Source of the DNA: Actinomycetota bacterium
GTDB lineage: Bacteria > Actinomycetota > CADDZG01 > JAHWKV01
Direction of reading: 5' to 3'
Assembly (NCBI GenBank): GCA_030447305.1
Contig: JAUJPC010000004.1
Location: 153,268-217,267, forward strand
Length of the DNA: 64,000 nucleotides
The stretch's first letter is position 1. Each line of letters starts with the position of its first letter. The position numbers and the translations under genes are program-made. This document shows positions 8,208-17,725 of the stretch, piece by piece. The notes below the pieces were generated by a model. It had not been told where the DNA came from. It searched no databases and was given only the letters and a program-made list of their open reading frames with translations.

Positions 8208-9067
8208 ACGAGTTCCTGAGGCCGTTTGAGTTCGAGTTTTTTCGCAACGGCCTGGTGGTCGCCACTGTAGCCGGGGCCCTGTGCGGCATGATCGGGGTGT
8301 ACGTGGTGCTGCGAGGGATGAGCTACATCGGCCACGGCCTGTCGCATGCCATCTTCGGCGGCTTCGCAGCCAGCGCTCTGATCGGTGTCAATCTCTTCGT
8401 GGGGGCCGGCATCTGGGGGCTCGCTTCGGCGCTGATGATCAGCCGGGTCACCAAGCGAGCGTCGATAGGATTCGACGCGGCCATCGGGGTGATAACCACC
8501 GCCTCGTTCGCCCTGGGGCTCGCCCTGATCCAACTTTTCGGGTCGCCGGGTCGAGATCCCGATGCTGTCCTTTTCGGCAATGTGCTTGGCGTGAGCTCCG
8601 GCGATGTCTGGATGGTCATCGCCGTCACGCTCTTTGCCGCTGGGGTGATCTTCTTCCAATACCGGCCGCTGCTGTTCTCGACCTTCGATCCCGAGGTGGC
8701 GGCTGCGTCCGGAGTGAAGACCGCCCGCATGGACGCCCTTTTGATGCTTGTCCTCGCCCTTTCCATCCTCGCCACCATGAACGTTATGGGAGTGACGCTG
8801 ATTGCGGCAGGAGTCGTGATCCCTGCGGTTGTTGCCAGGCTCGTTACCCACTCCTTTGCGAGGATGCTGCCCCTGGCCACCCTGATCGGCGCCTTTTGCG
8901 GCTTCACCGGAATGATCGCCAGCTACCACCTCGATGTTGCGTCGGGACCCACCATCGTCCTGACCGGCGCCATCCTGTTCTCGACCGTCTACGCGTTAGC
9001 GGCAAGGAGCAGGGTCAAAGCGCCGGCTACGCCAAAAAGCCCGCCGCGAAAGCTCAGTTCGGTCTAG
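8204..9067 (+). CDS. Zinc/manganese ABC transporter, permease
   Basis: Read from the TTG at 8204, which overlaps the ATPase stop and follows a GAGGGG site, this is a 287-residue ABC-3 family permease with about eight hydrophobic segments. It carries the family's MSYIGHGLSHAIFGG motif near residue 39 and a late GVTLIAAGVVIPAVVAR segment. The frame is open further upstream (from 8018) but that part lies inside the ATPase gene and is not plausible. It forms the membrane channel for the metal taken up by the two upstream products. Confidence 0.92.
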   Translation: MNEFLRPFEFEFFRNGLVVATVAGALCGMIGVYVVLRGMSYIGHGLSHAIFGGFAASALIGVNLFVGAGIWGLASALMISRVTKRASIGFDAAIGVITTASFALGLALIQLFGSPGRDPDAVLFGNVLGVSSGDVWMVIAVTLFAAGVIFFQYRPLLFSTFDPEVAAASGVKTARMDALLMLVLALSILATMNVMGVTLIAAGVVIPAVVARLVTHSFARMLPLATLIGAFCGFTGMIASYHLDVASGPTIVLTGAILFSTVYALAARSRVKAPATPKSPPRKLSSV

Positions 9068-9086
9068 CCGGCGCTTCGCCGGTTCT
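9067..9086 (+). terminator. Candidate intrinsic terminator after the metal ABC operon
   Basis: Just after the permease stop there is a hairpin, CCGGCG-CTT-CGCCGG (9068-9082), followed by TTCTTG. The stem is strong but the T-tract is short, so termination may be partial. Its position between the operon and the next independently started gene fits. Confidence 0.45.
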
Positions 9087-9168
9087 TGCCCAGTTAGCAA
9101 CAGGATGGATCGGGTACGAAAGGTTCAATCCAGTACTTTCAACGGCATCCCGTAAAGGAGCACGACAA

Positions 9169-10668
9169 GTGGGATCTCTCCATGAGGTAAACAGGTCGAT
9201 CTGGGTGGAGACCACCCCGGAGACCTCGTACCCGGCACTTACCCAAGACCTTACCGTCGACGTCGCCATCGTAGGCGGAGGGATCACGGGACTCAGCTGC
9301 GCGCTGGCTTTGATAGAGCAGGGAGCGACGGTCGGAATCGTCGAAGCGGGACACCTTGCCTCCGGTGTAACCGGGTACACGACCGCCAAACTGAGCTCAC
9401 TTCACGGACTCTCCTACGCCTCCATCGCAGAAGACCACGGCGAGGAGAACGCTCGCAGCTACGGCGAGGCCAACGAGGCCGCCATTGAAAAGGTCGCTTC
9501 CATAGTTTCGGAGGCCGGAATTGACTGCGACTTCGAACGGATGCCCGCTTACACCTACACGCAGGATGAACAACGCGTACCGGAGATCGAACACGAGGTC
9601 GAGGTCGCCCGTCGGGTGGGGCTTCCTGCGTCCTTCGTCACCGAAACCGATCTTCCCTACGAGATCGCAGCAGCCGTCCGCTTCGACAACCAGGCGATGT
9701 TTCACCCGCGCAAGTACTGCATTGGCCTGGCCCGCCTGCTAAGCGACAGGGGCGGCAAGATCTTCGAGCTCAGCCGGGCGGTCGAGGTGAAATCCGGTTC
9801 GGTGCGGACCGATTCCGCCCGGATCTCCGCCCAGCATGTGATTCAGGCGACGCAGCTTCCGATCCATGACCCGGGCGGCTTCTTCGCCAAGGCCTCCCCG
9901 GTGCGCTCCTACGCCATGGCGGTTGCCACCGACAATCCCGTAACCGGAATGTACCTCAGCGTCGATACGCCCAGCCGATCGATCCGAACCCACCGCGAGG
10001 GTGAGCAGGCCTACCTGGTGCTGGGTGGTGAGAGCCATAAGGTCGGACAGGATCCCGACACGACTCAACGGTATGCGGCGCTCGAGTCGTGGGCAGAGCA
10101 AACTTTCGGCGCCGGCGAGCCGGCGTTCCGCTGGTCGGCCCAGGATTACTCCCCCGCGGACGGCGTGCCGTACATCGGCCGGCTCGCCCCGGGCACCGAC
10201 GGACTGTGGGTCGCGACGGGCTTCAAGAAGTGGGGCATGACCACGGGAACCGCGGCCGGCATGATCCTGGCCGACCTGATCCAGGGAAGGGATAATCCCT
10301 GGGCAGCGACATTCGACGCCACCCGGGTCAAAATCAGCGTCTCCGCTAAGAAGCTGCTGAAGGAGAACGCCAACGTATTGAAGCGCTTCGTCTCCGACCG
10401 GCTCGCCAAGCTGAGCGCCCCCCAAGTCGAGAATATCCAGAGGGCCGACGGCGGCATTGTCGACGTAGGCGGCGAGAAGGTTGCCGCCTACAGGGACGAA
10501 GACGGAAACATCCACGCCGTATCGCCGGTTTGTACCCACCTTGCGTGCGTGGTCTCGTTTAACAAGGCCGAGAAGAGCTGGGATTGTCCCTGCCACGGCT
10601 CCCGGTTTGACATCGATGGCCGGGTGATCCAGGGTCCTGCGGTCGAAGACTTATCTCCGGCCGGCTAG
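9169..10668 (+). CDS. FAD-dependent oxidoreductase with C-terminal Rieske domain
   Basis: The GTG at 9169 follows AAAGGAG and gives 499 residues; the longer upstream frame lies inside the permease gene. The N-terminus has the FAD dinucleotide fold VAIVGGGITGLSCA near residue 30, followed by a DAO-type domain (GYTTAKLSSLHG). The last 90 residues are a Rieske [2Fe-2S] domain with CTHLACVV and CPCHGSRFD, the usual Cys-x-His ... Cys-x2-His ligands. Family members oxidise amine or hydroxy compounds and may pass electrons through the Rieske cluster. The substrate is unknown. Confidence 0.9.
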   Translation: MGSLHEVNRSIWVETTPETSYPALTQDLTVDVAIVGGGITGLSCALALIEQGATVGIVEAGHLASGVTGYTTAKLSSLHGLSYASIAEDHGEENARSYGEANEAAIEKVASIVSEAGIDCDFERMPAYTYTQDEQRVPEIEHEVEVARRVGLPASFVTETDLPYEIAAAVRFDNQAMFHPRKYCIGLARLLSDRGGKIFELSRAVEVKSGSVRTDSARISAQHVIQATQLPIHDPGGFFAKASPVRSYAMAVATDNPVTGMYLSVDTPSRSIRTHREGEQAYLVLGGESHKVGQDPDTTQRYAALESWAEQTFGAGEPAFRWSAQDYSPADGVPYIGRLAPGTDGLWVATGFKKWGMTTGTAAGMILADLIQGRDNPWAATFDATRVKISVSAKKLLKENANVLKRFVSDRLAKLSAPQVENIQRADGGIVDVGGEKVAAYRDEDGNIHAVSPVCTHLACVVSFNKAEKSWDCPCHGSRFDIDGRVIQGPAVEDLSPAG

Positions 10669-10762
10669 TCCCGAAGGCTCAAGCTGCACCCGCGCTCGGC
10701 ATGGGAGCCACTAACACTGGTCCGTAGGTATCCACAACTCTGACGACCCCGAGGATGATCGC

Positions 10763-11611
10763 ATGACTTCAACAGCAAGCCAGGCTACGGAAGAGCTTTA
10801 CCGGGACGGGATCATCGCGCTGAAAGGAGCGCTGCCGCCCCAGTGGGCCGACGACCTACTCCATGACTTTGAGATCCTGTACGCCGAGGCTGAAGAACGG
10901 GACAAAGCCGCCGCCGACGGCGCCGGAAGGGGGCGTGTCCCCCGTGGTCCCGGAGAAAATCCGAGGCGGTACTACATGGCTGTCCATCCGCAGCGGCTTC
11001 GAGGATTTCGGGATCTCGTTACCCATCCTTTGGTGGATGCCGTCTGCCGGGGAGTCCTCGGGGACGACTACCAGTATGTTGAGATCGGATTCGACGTTGC
11101 ACTGCCTGGTGCCGTGAAGCAGCCTTTGCACCGCGACTTCCCCACGCCGGACGAAACCAAGGCCACCGGCAAGTTGAGCTCACTCGCGATTAATGTAACC
11201 TGCGTCGATGTGACTCCTGAAATGGGCCCACTGGAGATTGTCCCGGGTACGCATTTCGATGACGGCACCGACTTCGTCAACGGGATGCGCGTGCCGTCAG
11301 AGATGTACGAGCGGTACGCCGGCCGCCTTCAAAGCCGCATGCCCAAGCGGGGCGACGTGTCCATCCGCACGGGGCTGACCCTTCATCGAGGCACCGCCAA
11401 CACGTCGTCGCGTCCTAGGCCCGTGATGATCATGGGCGTCATGGACGCCGAGTACAAAACGTTCGCCGACCACGAGCTCACGATGACGCACGACTACTTC
11501 GAAAGCCTGCCGTCCGACGTCCAGACCCACCTGCGACGTTGCGACCTGACAACAAATCTGCAGCCGATCTTTCAGGATTACGTCCTGGACTTCTTGCTGG
11601 AAGAGGGCTAG
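10763..11611 (+). CDS. Phytanoyl-CoA dioxygenase (PhyH) family protein
   Basis: The 282-residue product matches Fe(II)/2-oxoglutarate oxygenases of the PhyH type. The iron-binding HxD is in LHRDFPTP near residue 125 and the distal histidine in TLHRGTAN near 213, with the 2-oxoglutarate-binding arginine expected just after (SSRPRPV). EIVPGTH near 160 is also typical. It should hydroxylate a small molecule. The last 134 bases overlap the convergent aldo/keto reductase gene. Substrate cannot be inferred. Confidence 0.88.
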   Translation: MTSTASQATEELYRDGIIALKGALPPQWADDLLHDFEILYAEAEERDKAAADGAGRGRVPRGPGENPRRYYMAVHPQRLRGFRDLVTHPLVDAVCRGVLGDDYQYVEIGFDVALPGAVKQPLHRDFPTPDETKATGKLSSLAINVTCVDVTPEMGPLEIVPGTHFDDGTDFVNGMRVPSEMYERYAGRLQSRMPKRGDVSIRTGLTLHRGTANTSSRPRPVMIMGVMDAEYKTFADHELTMTHDYFESLPSDVQTHLRRCDLTTNLQPIFQDYVLDFLLEEG

Positions 11612-12503
11612 CCGCCGGCCCGTTGGCATTGAGGAAAGCAATCTCCTCAGGATCCAGCTTCAGGTCGGCTGCACGAAGGCTGTCGAGGATTGTCTGCGGC
11701 TTGCGTGCCCCAGGAATGGGGATGACGGTTGGTGCGGTTGCAAGCTCCCACGCCAGACAAATCTGGTGAGCCGAGACGCCGCGCCGCCGCGCGACCTCTT
11801 CGAATGCCGGATGCCGGCTGCCAAGTGTCCCGGCACCTGCCATTCCTCCGAGTGGGGCCCACGCCAGAAAGGCGACGCCCCGCGTCGCGCAGAATTCAAT
11901 CTCTTCCAGAGACGTCCGGAACGAGGGGGAGAACTCGTTTTGGACGCTGGTGACCCCCACGATCTCCATCGCCTGAGCGATCTGAGTCACGCTGGCATTC
12001 CCGATACCGACGAACCGGATCTTCCCCTCGTCCTGCAGGTCTTTGAGGGCGCCGACTGAATCCTCGTATGGCACCTTGGGATCCGGCCGGTGATGCTGAT
12101 AGAGCGTGATGACATCCACTCCGAGAGCGATCAGGCTTGCTTCGCACGCCCTGCGCAGGTGTTCCGGCCGTCCATCGAGGTGCCATCCCCCATCCGCCGA
12201 GCGGCAGTGACCTCCCTTTGTGGCGATCACAATCTCGTCGCGGGACCCACTCCACGAGTGGACCGCTTTGGCGACGAGACGCTCGTTGTGGCCGACGTCA
12301 GAGCAGTTCGTGCAGTAGGTATCGGCGGTGTCGATCAGAGTCAGGCCGGCATCGAGGGCGACGTGAAGCGTCCTGATCGCAGAACGCTCATCGGGCCCAC
12401 CCTCCCGGGACAGCAGCATGGCGCCCAGGCCGATGGCCCCGACAGAGAAGCTGCCCAGTTTTCGAGTCGGAATACCGCTGGCGCCATTGTCGGTCTGGTT
12501 CAC
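11478..12503 (-). CDS. Aldo/keto reductase
   Basis: The 341-residue product is an NADPH-dependent reductase with a TIM barrel. Visible catalytic features are LIDTADTY near residue 55, the lysine in VIATKGG near 92, and the histidine in ITLYQHHRPDP near 136; FVGIGNAS and SVQNEFSP follow. The domain should end near residue 295. The last 45 residues (rich in Pro, Arg, Ser and Gly) run antisense through the PhyH gene and look like read-on into a foreign frame, perhaps after loss of the native stop. Its start overlaps the upstream glycosidase stop by 4 bases. Confidence 0.87.
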   Translation of the reverse strand: MNQTDNGASGIPTRKLGSFSVGAIGLGAMLLSREGGPDERSAIRTLHVALDAGLTLIDTADTYCTNCSDVGHNERLVAKAVHSWSGSRDEIVIATKGGHCRSADGGWHLDGRPEHLRRACEASLIALGVDVITLYQHHRPDPKVPYEDSVGALKDLQDEGKIRFVGIGNASVTQIAQAMEIVGVTSVQNEFSPSFRTSLEEIEFCATRGVAFLAWAPLGGMAGAGTLGSRHPAFEEVARRRGVSAHQICLAWELATAPTVIPIPGARKPQTILDSLRAADLKLDPEEIAFLNANGPAASPLPARSPGRNPERSAADLLSGRNVAGGSGRRTAGFRSSRASS

Positions 12504-13840
12504 CAGATCTCGCGCTCCACCACGGCTTCCTGCCGCTCCACAATCTTCAGTTCAATGCGCAACAGCTCAGAGAGGTCAACCGAGCGGGTCTCTTCCGGCG
12601 CGGGCGGCTGCCACTCCCAATGGGACATGTCTGGAAGGTAACCCGTCAGCCAGGTGGCCACCGGTTCCTGTAGCTGGAAGGCGGGCAAGGCACTCGCCGG
12701 CGCTCCCCCAGATGCCAGCCGGAAAGAATCCGCTGCGGAAGTGGGTTGACGATTGAGGTCGCAGTCAAGGGAATAGATGCCGACCGGGTCGATATTGCCC
12801 TCGCACCGGAAAAGCAGCGAGTCCCAATCTGCTGAGTCGATGAACGGAAACCAGCAGTAGCCCTCCAGTGGGACGCCCATGTCCCGGGCGAGCTCACACT
12901 GCTCCAGGGTGTATTTCAGCCACGTCGCTCGGTCGGAGCCGGTTCCCCGGATGTTGGTCTCCCCCACGATGCACGGCAGCTTATAGCGGCTCCAGTATTC
13001 GAAGATCTGGTCGCCGAAGCTCATCGGCGTGGGCGACGGCACGATTCCCGTTTCCATCGAGGTGAACTCCCACTGGCAGTGGGCGTAGTAGTCAAGTCCC
13101 AGCACATCTATGTGGCCGGCCGGCATTGACAGCAGGTCCTCGAACCCGGCGTCTACCACCTTGCGAATGAAGGGCCGTGAGTGGTCGAGGTCGCGCCCAA
13201 GGAAGAGGTCGGCAATGAAGAACCTCCTGTCGTTGGCCAGCACGGCCATTTCCTCCCCGGCCGGTCCGGCGCCGGTATGGCGCTCACAACTGTCGACATA
13301 GACGTGCCTGGCGTTAGGCAGGACGTGGGCGTAGAAGCGGCTGGCTTGGGCAACAGCCGGGAGCACGTTGGACGTCAGGGCGAGGAAGTGGTCCAACCCA
13401 CGTCGATAAGGCGGCCAGATCGCCTCATGGCCGCACAGAAAGAGGGTCGAAAAAGGCTCGTTGAACAGGGTGTACTCCTCCATCCAGTCATACCGGAGGG
13501 CGACGGCCTTCGCATACTCAAGGTATGCGGCCGGAAAACGAGGATCCGCGAATCCCTCCGTAAGCCATCTGGGGTAGCTGGTGTGGTGCACCAGGTCCAG
13601 GATGGGGCGCATACCCCTCTCCTTTAGGCTTCCCAAAACCCGATCTGTGGAGTCCCAGTCAAAGACGCCGGGAGAAGACTCAATTCGATGCCACCGCACC
13701 GGGTACCGGATTCGGCTTATCCCGCATGATTGCAACAGATCAAGGTCATCCTCCAAGCGCTCGATGTGAAGGGTAGTCTCGGTGACATCGACGTCGTGAG
13801 CGGGCTGATAAGTCGACTCGAAGGAGCCGAGGAGCTCCAA
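12500..13840 (-). CDS. GH1-like family glycosidase
   Basis: The 446-residue product resembles family 1 beta-glycosidases. IRYPVRWHRIE near residue 43, the acid/base glutamate in TLFNEPFS near 145, and the nucleophile glutamate in IVGETNIRG near 295 are the expected elements of a (beta/alpha)8 retaining glycosidase. Such stand-alone shortened members sometimes occur with nucleotide-sugar genes. No signal peptide is seen, so it should act in the cytoplasm. It is translationally coupled (4-base overlap) to the aldo/keto reductase downstream. Confidence 0.82.
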   Translation of the reverse strand: MELLGSFESTYQPAHDVDVTETTLHIERLEDDLDLLQSCGISRIRYPVRWHRIESSPGVFDWDSTDRVLGSLKERGMRPILDLVHHTSYPRWLTEGFADPRFPAAYLEYAKAVALRYDWMEEYTLFNEPFSTLFLCGHEAIWPPYRRGLDHFLALTSNVLPAVAQASRFYAHVLPNARHVYVDSCERHTGAGPAGEEMAVLANDRRFFIADLFLGRDLDHSRPFIRKVVDAGFEDLLSMPAGHIDVLGLDYYAHCQWEFTSMETGIVPSPTPMSFGDQIFEYWSRYKLPCIVGETNIRGTGSDRATWLKYTLEQCELARDMGVPLEGYCWFPFIDSADWDSLLFRCEGNIDPVGIYSLDCDLNRQPTSAADSFRLASGGAPASALPAFQLQEPVATWLTGYLPDMSHWEWQPPAPEETRSVDLSELLRIELKIVERQEAVVEREIW

Positions 13841-14060
13841 TGGGCGTTGCGGAGCCGCATGGTTGGCGCTCAGCGGGCGACGTCCAAAAACAAATCAGTT
13901 CTCCAGATCGCGTGCAATGTGAAGAGGCCGTCTTCCGCGCACGCCTCGTATAACTTCCTTACACACTTTCAACATATCGAACCGCACCCGGGGGAAATAG
14001 GGACACGACGGAGCTTTTTCGCCGCATCCCTTGTGGGCCCGAGCTTCTCGAAGATCACCT

Positions 14061-15539
14061 TCAATGAATTAGATCCGACACAGCGACCCCCGCGAACCGG
14101 CTGAATGTGTTGGACCAAAGGCCCACTGCGCCGGGGGGGAGGAGGTCCGGCGCCGGCTTGAGGGTCACTCCGTCCAACGTCACTTCCGTCCTTCCCGCCC
14201 CGCGCTGCACCAACAGCCGGTGGTAGGCGGCCGCCTCGAAGTCCCTCGACAGCTCACCCAGGACCGTATCGCCGGCTGCACCGTTGAACATGCATCGCGA
14301 GATCACTCGCCGGCCGGCGGGATCGACCAGCACTGCGCTGTAGGTGTCGTCGTCTATGTAGGACGTCAACGCACCGCAGACTGCTCCGCTCGAAGCGCCA
14401 CCGGCAAAAGCAAGGTTGACCTCCAGCAGGTAGGACAACGGCGGACTAAGAACGGCGATCATGCTCCCCCACCCATGGCCGGCGTGAACCGCGGCGCCTT
14501 CTCGAACCTCCCACCGCCCATTGGTTCGCCACCGGGCCGGATCCGGTCCCCGACCGTCTTCGCATCCAAACAGCTCACGAAACGGTGGCTCCGGCGGGTA
14601 AGGCTGAGGGTCCAGGCGAGGGCCGGGTGACGCCGGCTCGCCGCCCACCCACATCAAACGGTCGGCGAACATGCGCCTCCCACGCAAATGGGGGTCCCAC
14701 GCGTGGTAGACGAGGTATTCACTGATGTTGTCCGGCCCAACCACGACGCAGGCGTGACCGGGGCCGATTACGCGGCCGGGTAATGTCCGAAGCACGCTCG
14801 CTCCGTCCGCGGCGCCGACCGGTTCGTAAGGACCAAGGGGGCGGTCGGCAACCGCACAACCGACACCATAATTCTCCGCCCGCCAGGCGCCACCGCTGTA
14901 GAAGCACCAGTACCTTCCCTCGTGCTTGCGCACGAAAGGGCCTTCCACGGTAAACCAGTCCCAAACCCCGTCGTACCAGCACCGGTCGCGCTCGAAGATC
15001 TGCCATTCGGCATGGGGGCGGAGGACCGTAGCCCACTTACCGGCAAGGCGTGACATGTTGACCAGCCGGTCTACGACGATGCCCGTCCCGACCCGGGGCC
15101 CGTCAAAGAAGTCGCGGCAGTAAAACAGGTACCACTGGCCGTCGTTATCTCGAAAGGGGTGTGCGTCGATGGTGAATGGGTCATCGGGGTCTAAAAGCTC
15201 GTGCGATTCCTCGAACGGCCCGGTCGGAGTACCGGAAACCGCCACCCGCAGCTGGTGCCCCTCCCCCTCGGAGCCCCCGGTTGAGTAGTAGAGGAAGAAG
15301 CGACCGTTCTGATACGCCACTTCAGGGGCCCAATGACACTCGTGCTCGGGCGCCGGTCCCGTCACCTCGCCGGCCGGTTCCCAGTTCGCGAGGTCCGGCG
15401 ATCGGAGCACCGGAATACCTCCGGAATCGGGCGTGCCGTACGCGTAGTAGAGGCCGTTGAACTTCAGTACGAAAGGGTCGCCGAGCACCATCGGATGCAG
15501 CGGGTTATGAAAGGTCTTTTCCGGCACCATTTGAGCCAT
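14061..15539 (-). CDS. Glycoside hydrolase family 43-like protein
   Basis: The 492-residue product begins as a five-bladed beta-propeller: the base aspartate in LGDPFVLKFNG near residue 20, the second aspartate in TIDAHPFRD near 123, and the acid glutamate in TVEGPFVRK near 197 match GH43. GH43 enzymes cleave arabinose- or xylose-containing glycans. The last 150 residues form a beta-rich domain like the accessory domain of larger members. No export signal is visible. About 220 bases separate it from the GH1-like gene on the same strand; no gene is seen in that gap. Confidence 0.85.
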   Translation of the reverse strand: MAQMVPEKTFHNPLHPMVLGDPFVLKFNGLYYAYGTPDSGGIPVLRSPDLANWEPAGEVTGPAPEHECHWAPEVAYQNGRFFLYYSTGGSEGEGHQLRVAVSGTPTGPFEESHELLDPDDPFTIDAHPFRDNDGQWYLFYCRDFFDGPRVGTGIVVDRLVNMSRLAGKWATVLRPHAEWQIFERDRCWYDGVWDWFTVEGPFVRKHEGRYWCFYSGGAWRAENYGVGCAVADRPLGPYEPVGAADGASVLRTLPGRVIGPGHACVVVGPDNISEYLVYHAWDPHLRGRRMFADRLMWVGGEPASPGPRLDPQPYPPEPPFRELFGCEDGRGPDPARWRTNGRWEVREGAAVHAGHGWGSMIAVLSPPLSYLLEVNLAFAGGASSGAVCGALTSYIDDDTYSAVLVDPAGRRVISRCMFNGAAGDTVLGELSRDFEAAAYHRLLVQRGAGRTEVTLDGVTLKPAPDLLPPGAVGLWSNTFSRFAGVAVSDLIH

Positions 15540-15582
15540 CGGGTGGCCCTCCGCACACCCGTCGAAGCTTCCCCGGTGATGT

Positions 15583-16533
15583 CTATGCGCTCTTGGCGCT
15601 CATTTGTTCCATCGTCGGACACTTCACGTTGTAGGCCAGGCCAAGTTTGCGCAAGCCGGCGATGAACCATGCGCTCGGGTCGAATTGGAAACGGCCCAAG
15701 CCGTGCCGGTACGACGTCGGAAAGGCGTGATGGGAGTTGTGCCAGCCCTCACCGAAAGAAAGCAACGCCATCACCCAGTTGTTCGTGCTCAGGTCCTTGC
15801 TTTTGAAGGGACGCTTCCCGTAAAAGTGGCAGATCGAGTTAATACTCCACGTGATGTGGTGCAGGAAGAAAATTCTCGCCAGGCCGCCCCAAATCAGTGC
15901 GGTCAAAGCGCCCATCCAACTGCGGGTGACGGCTAATCCGATAAGACCCGGGAGAACCACCGAGATGACTGCGATTATGGGAAAGCTCTTGTTCACCTTG
16001 CGGATGGATCCGTCGGCAATCAGATCGGGTGCGAACCTTTTGACGTTGGTTCTCTCGGCGTCGAAGAACCATCCGGTGTGGGCATGCCAAAGGCCGGTCA
16101 GGACACCCTTTATGCCCTCGGCCTCCTCCAGATGGGGCGAGTGGGGATCTCCGGGCTTGTCGGTGAAGGCGTGATGGCGCCGGTGATCCGCCACCCAACT
16201 TATTACTGCTCCCTGCAGAGCCATAGACCCGGCGATGGCCAGCGCCACCTTGATTGGCTTTACCGTTTCAAAGCTGCGGTGCGTAAGCATCCGGTGAAAG
16301 CCGACCGTGATGCCCATTCCCGTCAAGACGTAGAAGATGAGGAACAGGCTGAGGTCCAATGCCTTGACCCCACGGTTCCAAAGAAGCGGGATCCCGATTG
16401 CTGCGCCCAGGAAGGGCAAGATCGTTACGGCTAGCGTGAGCCCTCGCTCGAGCCTAAGTGTCCGGCCGGGCGGCCGTACGGTTGTGAGCTTCTTGGCGGG
16501 AGATGGGGCTGGGGCTGTATCGACTTGGGGCAT
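15583..16533 (-). CDS. Acyl-CoA / acyl-lipid delta-9-type fatty acid desaturase
   Basis: This 316-residue membrane enzyme has the three histidine boxes of di-iron desaturases: HRMLTHRSF near residue 80, HRRHHAFTD near 118 and HNSHHAFP near 257, with paired hydrophobic segments between them. It introduces a double bond into saturated acyl chains and adjusts membrane fluidity. An AAAGGA site precedes the ATG. A promoter-like sequence with a repeated GTAACCT lies just upstream. The protein ends close to the last box plus a normal tail, so it is full length. Confidence 0.93.
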   Translation of the reverse strand: MPQVDTAPAPSPAKKLTTVRPPGRTLRLERGLTLAVTILPFLGAAIGIPLLWNRGVKALDLSLFLIFYVLTGMGITVGFHRMLTHRSFETVKPIKVALAIAGSMALQGAVISWVADHRRHHAFTDKPGDPHSPHLEEAEGIKGVLTGLWHAHTGWFFDAERTNVKRFAPDLIADGSIRKVNKSFPIIAVISVVLPGLIGLAVTRSWMGALTALIWGGLARIFFLHHITWSINSICHFYGKRPFKSKDLSTNNWVMALLSFGEGWHNSHHAFPTSYRHGLGRFQFDPSAWFIAGLRKLGLAYNVKCPTMEQMSAKSA

Positions 16534-16585
16534 TCGACCGTCCTTTTCTTGGCGGGTTCTGGCTTACGCATCCGTAACCTACGAT

Positions 16586-16615
16586 ATAGTAACCTTTAAC
16601 TCGATTAAGATTCAA
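16586..16615 (-). promoter_or_regulatory. Candidate promoter of the desaturase gene
   Basis: Read on the minus strand, TTGAAT and TACTAT are 18 bases apart, close to a vegetative promoter, in an AT-rich island 53 bases before the desaturase start. Two copies of GTAACCT on the plus strand (16574 and 16589) overlap the -10 side and could be a regulator site. Confidence 0.42.
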
Positions 16616-16648
16616 CGTGTGGCCGAGGTGAGCATGGAAAGTCCGCAC

Positions 16649-17293
16649 TCACTGCCGTCTGAATCGAGCCACCACCCAGGTGAAAGGCTGCAGCTTCCCG
16701 GACGGCGTCACGTGAGTCTGTCGACCGCTTTCGATCACCTCGAACATGGGACCCAACGCTGAAGTCAGGTCCTCCACGGCATACCGGGCGACCGGCAGAC
16801 CCGAGCATCTCTCCGGGCCATCCTGTGCGAATGTAGCCATGATCACGTATCCTCCATCCGCCACGGTGCCGGCCAGCAGATCCAGATATCTTTTCTGATC
16901 CGCCGGCTCGGTGAGGAAGTGGTACACCGCCCGGTCGTGCCAAAGATCGTATTTGCGTTCCGGGACCCAGGTCAGCAGATCTTCGTTGAGCCAATGAACG
17001 GCGGCATTGGGACCCAGCCGATCACGTGCCGCCTGAATCGCTGCACCGGACAAGTCGAGCACGGACACATCCGAATAGCCTCCCGTGAGCAGCCCGTCCA
17101 CAAAAGTCGAGGCGCCGCCGCCGACATCGAGGATTGGAGCATCCGGCGGCAGGTTCAATGCTCCCACCAGAGCCAGAGAGAGTGAGGCCTCGGGCTCGTA
17201 CCAACTGACACCCTCAGGCTTCAGGCGTTGGTACATGACGTCCCAATGGGACCCTCCGGACCCGTTCGCCGATTCGTTTTCCGCCGCCTTCAC
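16649..17293 (-). CDS. Class I SAM-dependent methyltransferase
   Basis: The 214-residue product has a Rossmann methyltransferase fold. The SAM-binding motif is ILDVGGGASTFVDGL near residue 54, followed by VSVLDLSGAAIQAAR near 76 and the post-motif WLNEDLLTW near 101. KYDLWHDRAVYHFL resembles the thiopurine/tellurite-type small-molecule methyltransferases. It lies before the desaturase on the same strand with a 115-base gap that holds the desaturase promoter candidate, so the two may be separately controlled. Confidence 0.86.
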   Translation of the reverse strand: MKAAENESANGSGGSHWDVMYQRLKPEGVSWYEPEASLSLALVGALNLPPDAPILDVGGGASTFVDGLLTGGYSDVSVLDLSGAAIQAARDRLGPNAAVHWLNEDLLTWVPERKYDLWHDRAVYHFLTEPADQKRYLDLLAGTVADGGYVIMATFAQDGPERCSGLPVARYAVEDLTSALGPMFEVIESGRQTHVTPSGKLQPFTWVVARFRRQ

Positions 17294-17509
17294 ATCATGA
17301 GTTTCGTCCCATCACGAAGCCGCAACAATCCCCCAAAATTGGCTGATACTGCGCATAAAGCGCCCCACCAAAGGGAGCACGCGACCGCACCCCCGCGTTG
17401 TCGGCCGGGGATGCGGTGGGTCATTTCTTGCGGTTTGTTTTTCGAGCCCTCCCGGAGTTTGCTGAAGTTCGGTTACTTAATGGACTTGCTCGTTCCGTCG
17501 GCAATCTGC

Positions 17510-17725
17510 CTAGTTGCCGCCCTCAGGAACGACGCCGACAACGCCGCCCGGGGTGTCCTCTTCTACGGTCGTGGTTGTGACTGGCTCTTCGCCGGCAGGG
17601 GGGAGATCCTCCACGGTGCCCTCGTCGCTCGTGGGTATGACGGCCTCTCCACTGTCATTTTCAATTTCGTCGGTATCTGGCATCGGTTGTCTCCCGTCTT
17701 GTTCGCCATTAGCTGGTCTGCTCAT
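17510..17725 (-). CDS. Small acidic hypothetical protein (71 aa)
   Basis: The product is strongly acidic and rich in Thr, Glu, Pro and Gly (PPAGEEP, TTTTVEED), with no hydrophobic segment, and is probably disordered. I recognise no family. The composition is unlike random frames in this GC-rich DNA, which favours a real gene, but the ribosome site (GAAAG) is weak. Confidence 0.4.
   Translation of the reverse strand: MSRPANGEQDGRQPMPDTDEIENDSGEAVIPTSDEGTVEDLPPAGEEPVTTTTVEEDTPGGVVGVVPEGGN

Noticed and set aside
9739..10596. 285-codon minus-strand frame
   Set aside because: Antisense to the Rieske-FAD oxidoreductase, whose motifs are clear; no ribosome site or family motif.
13730..14104. 124-codon plus-strand frame between the two glycosidase genes
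   Set aside because: Partly antisense to the GH1-like gene; no ribosome site; composition random.
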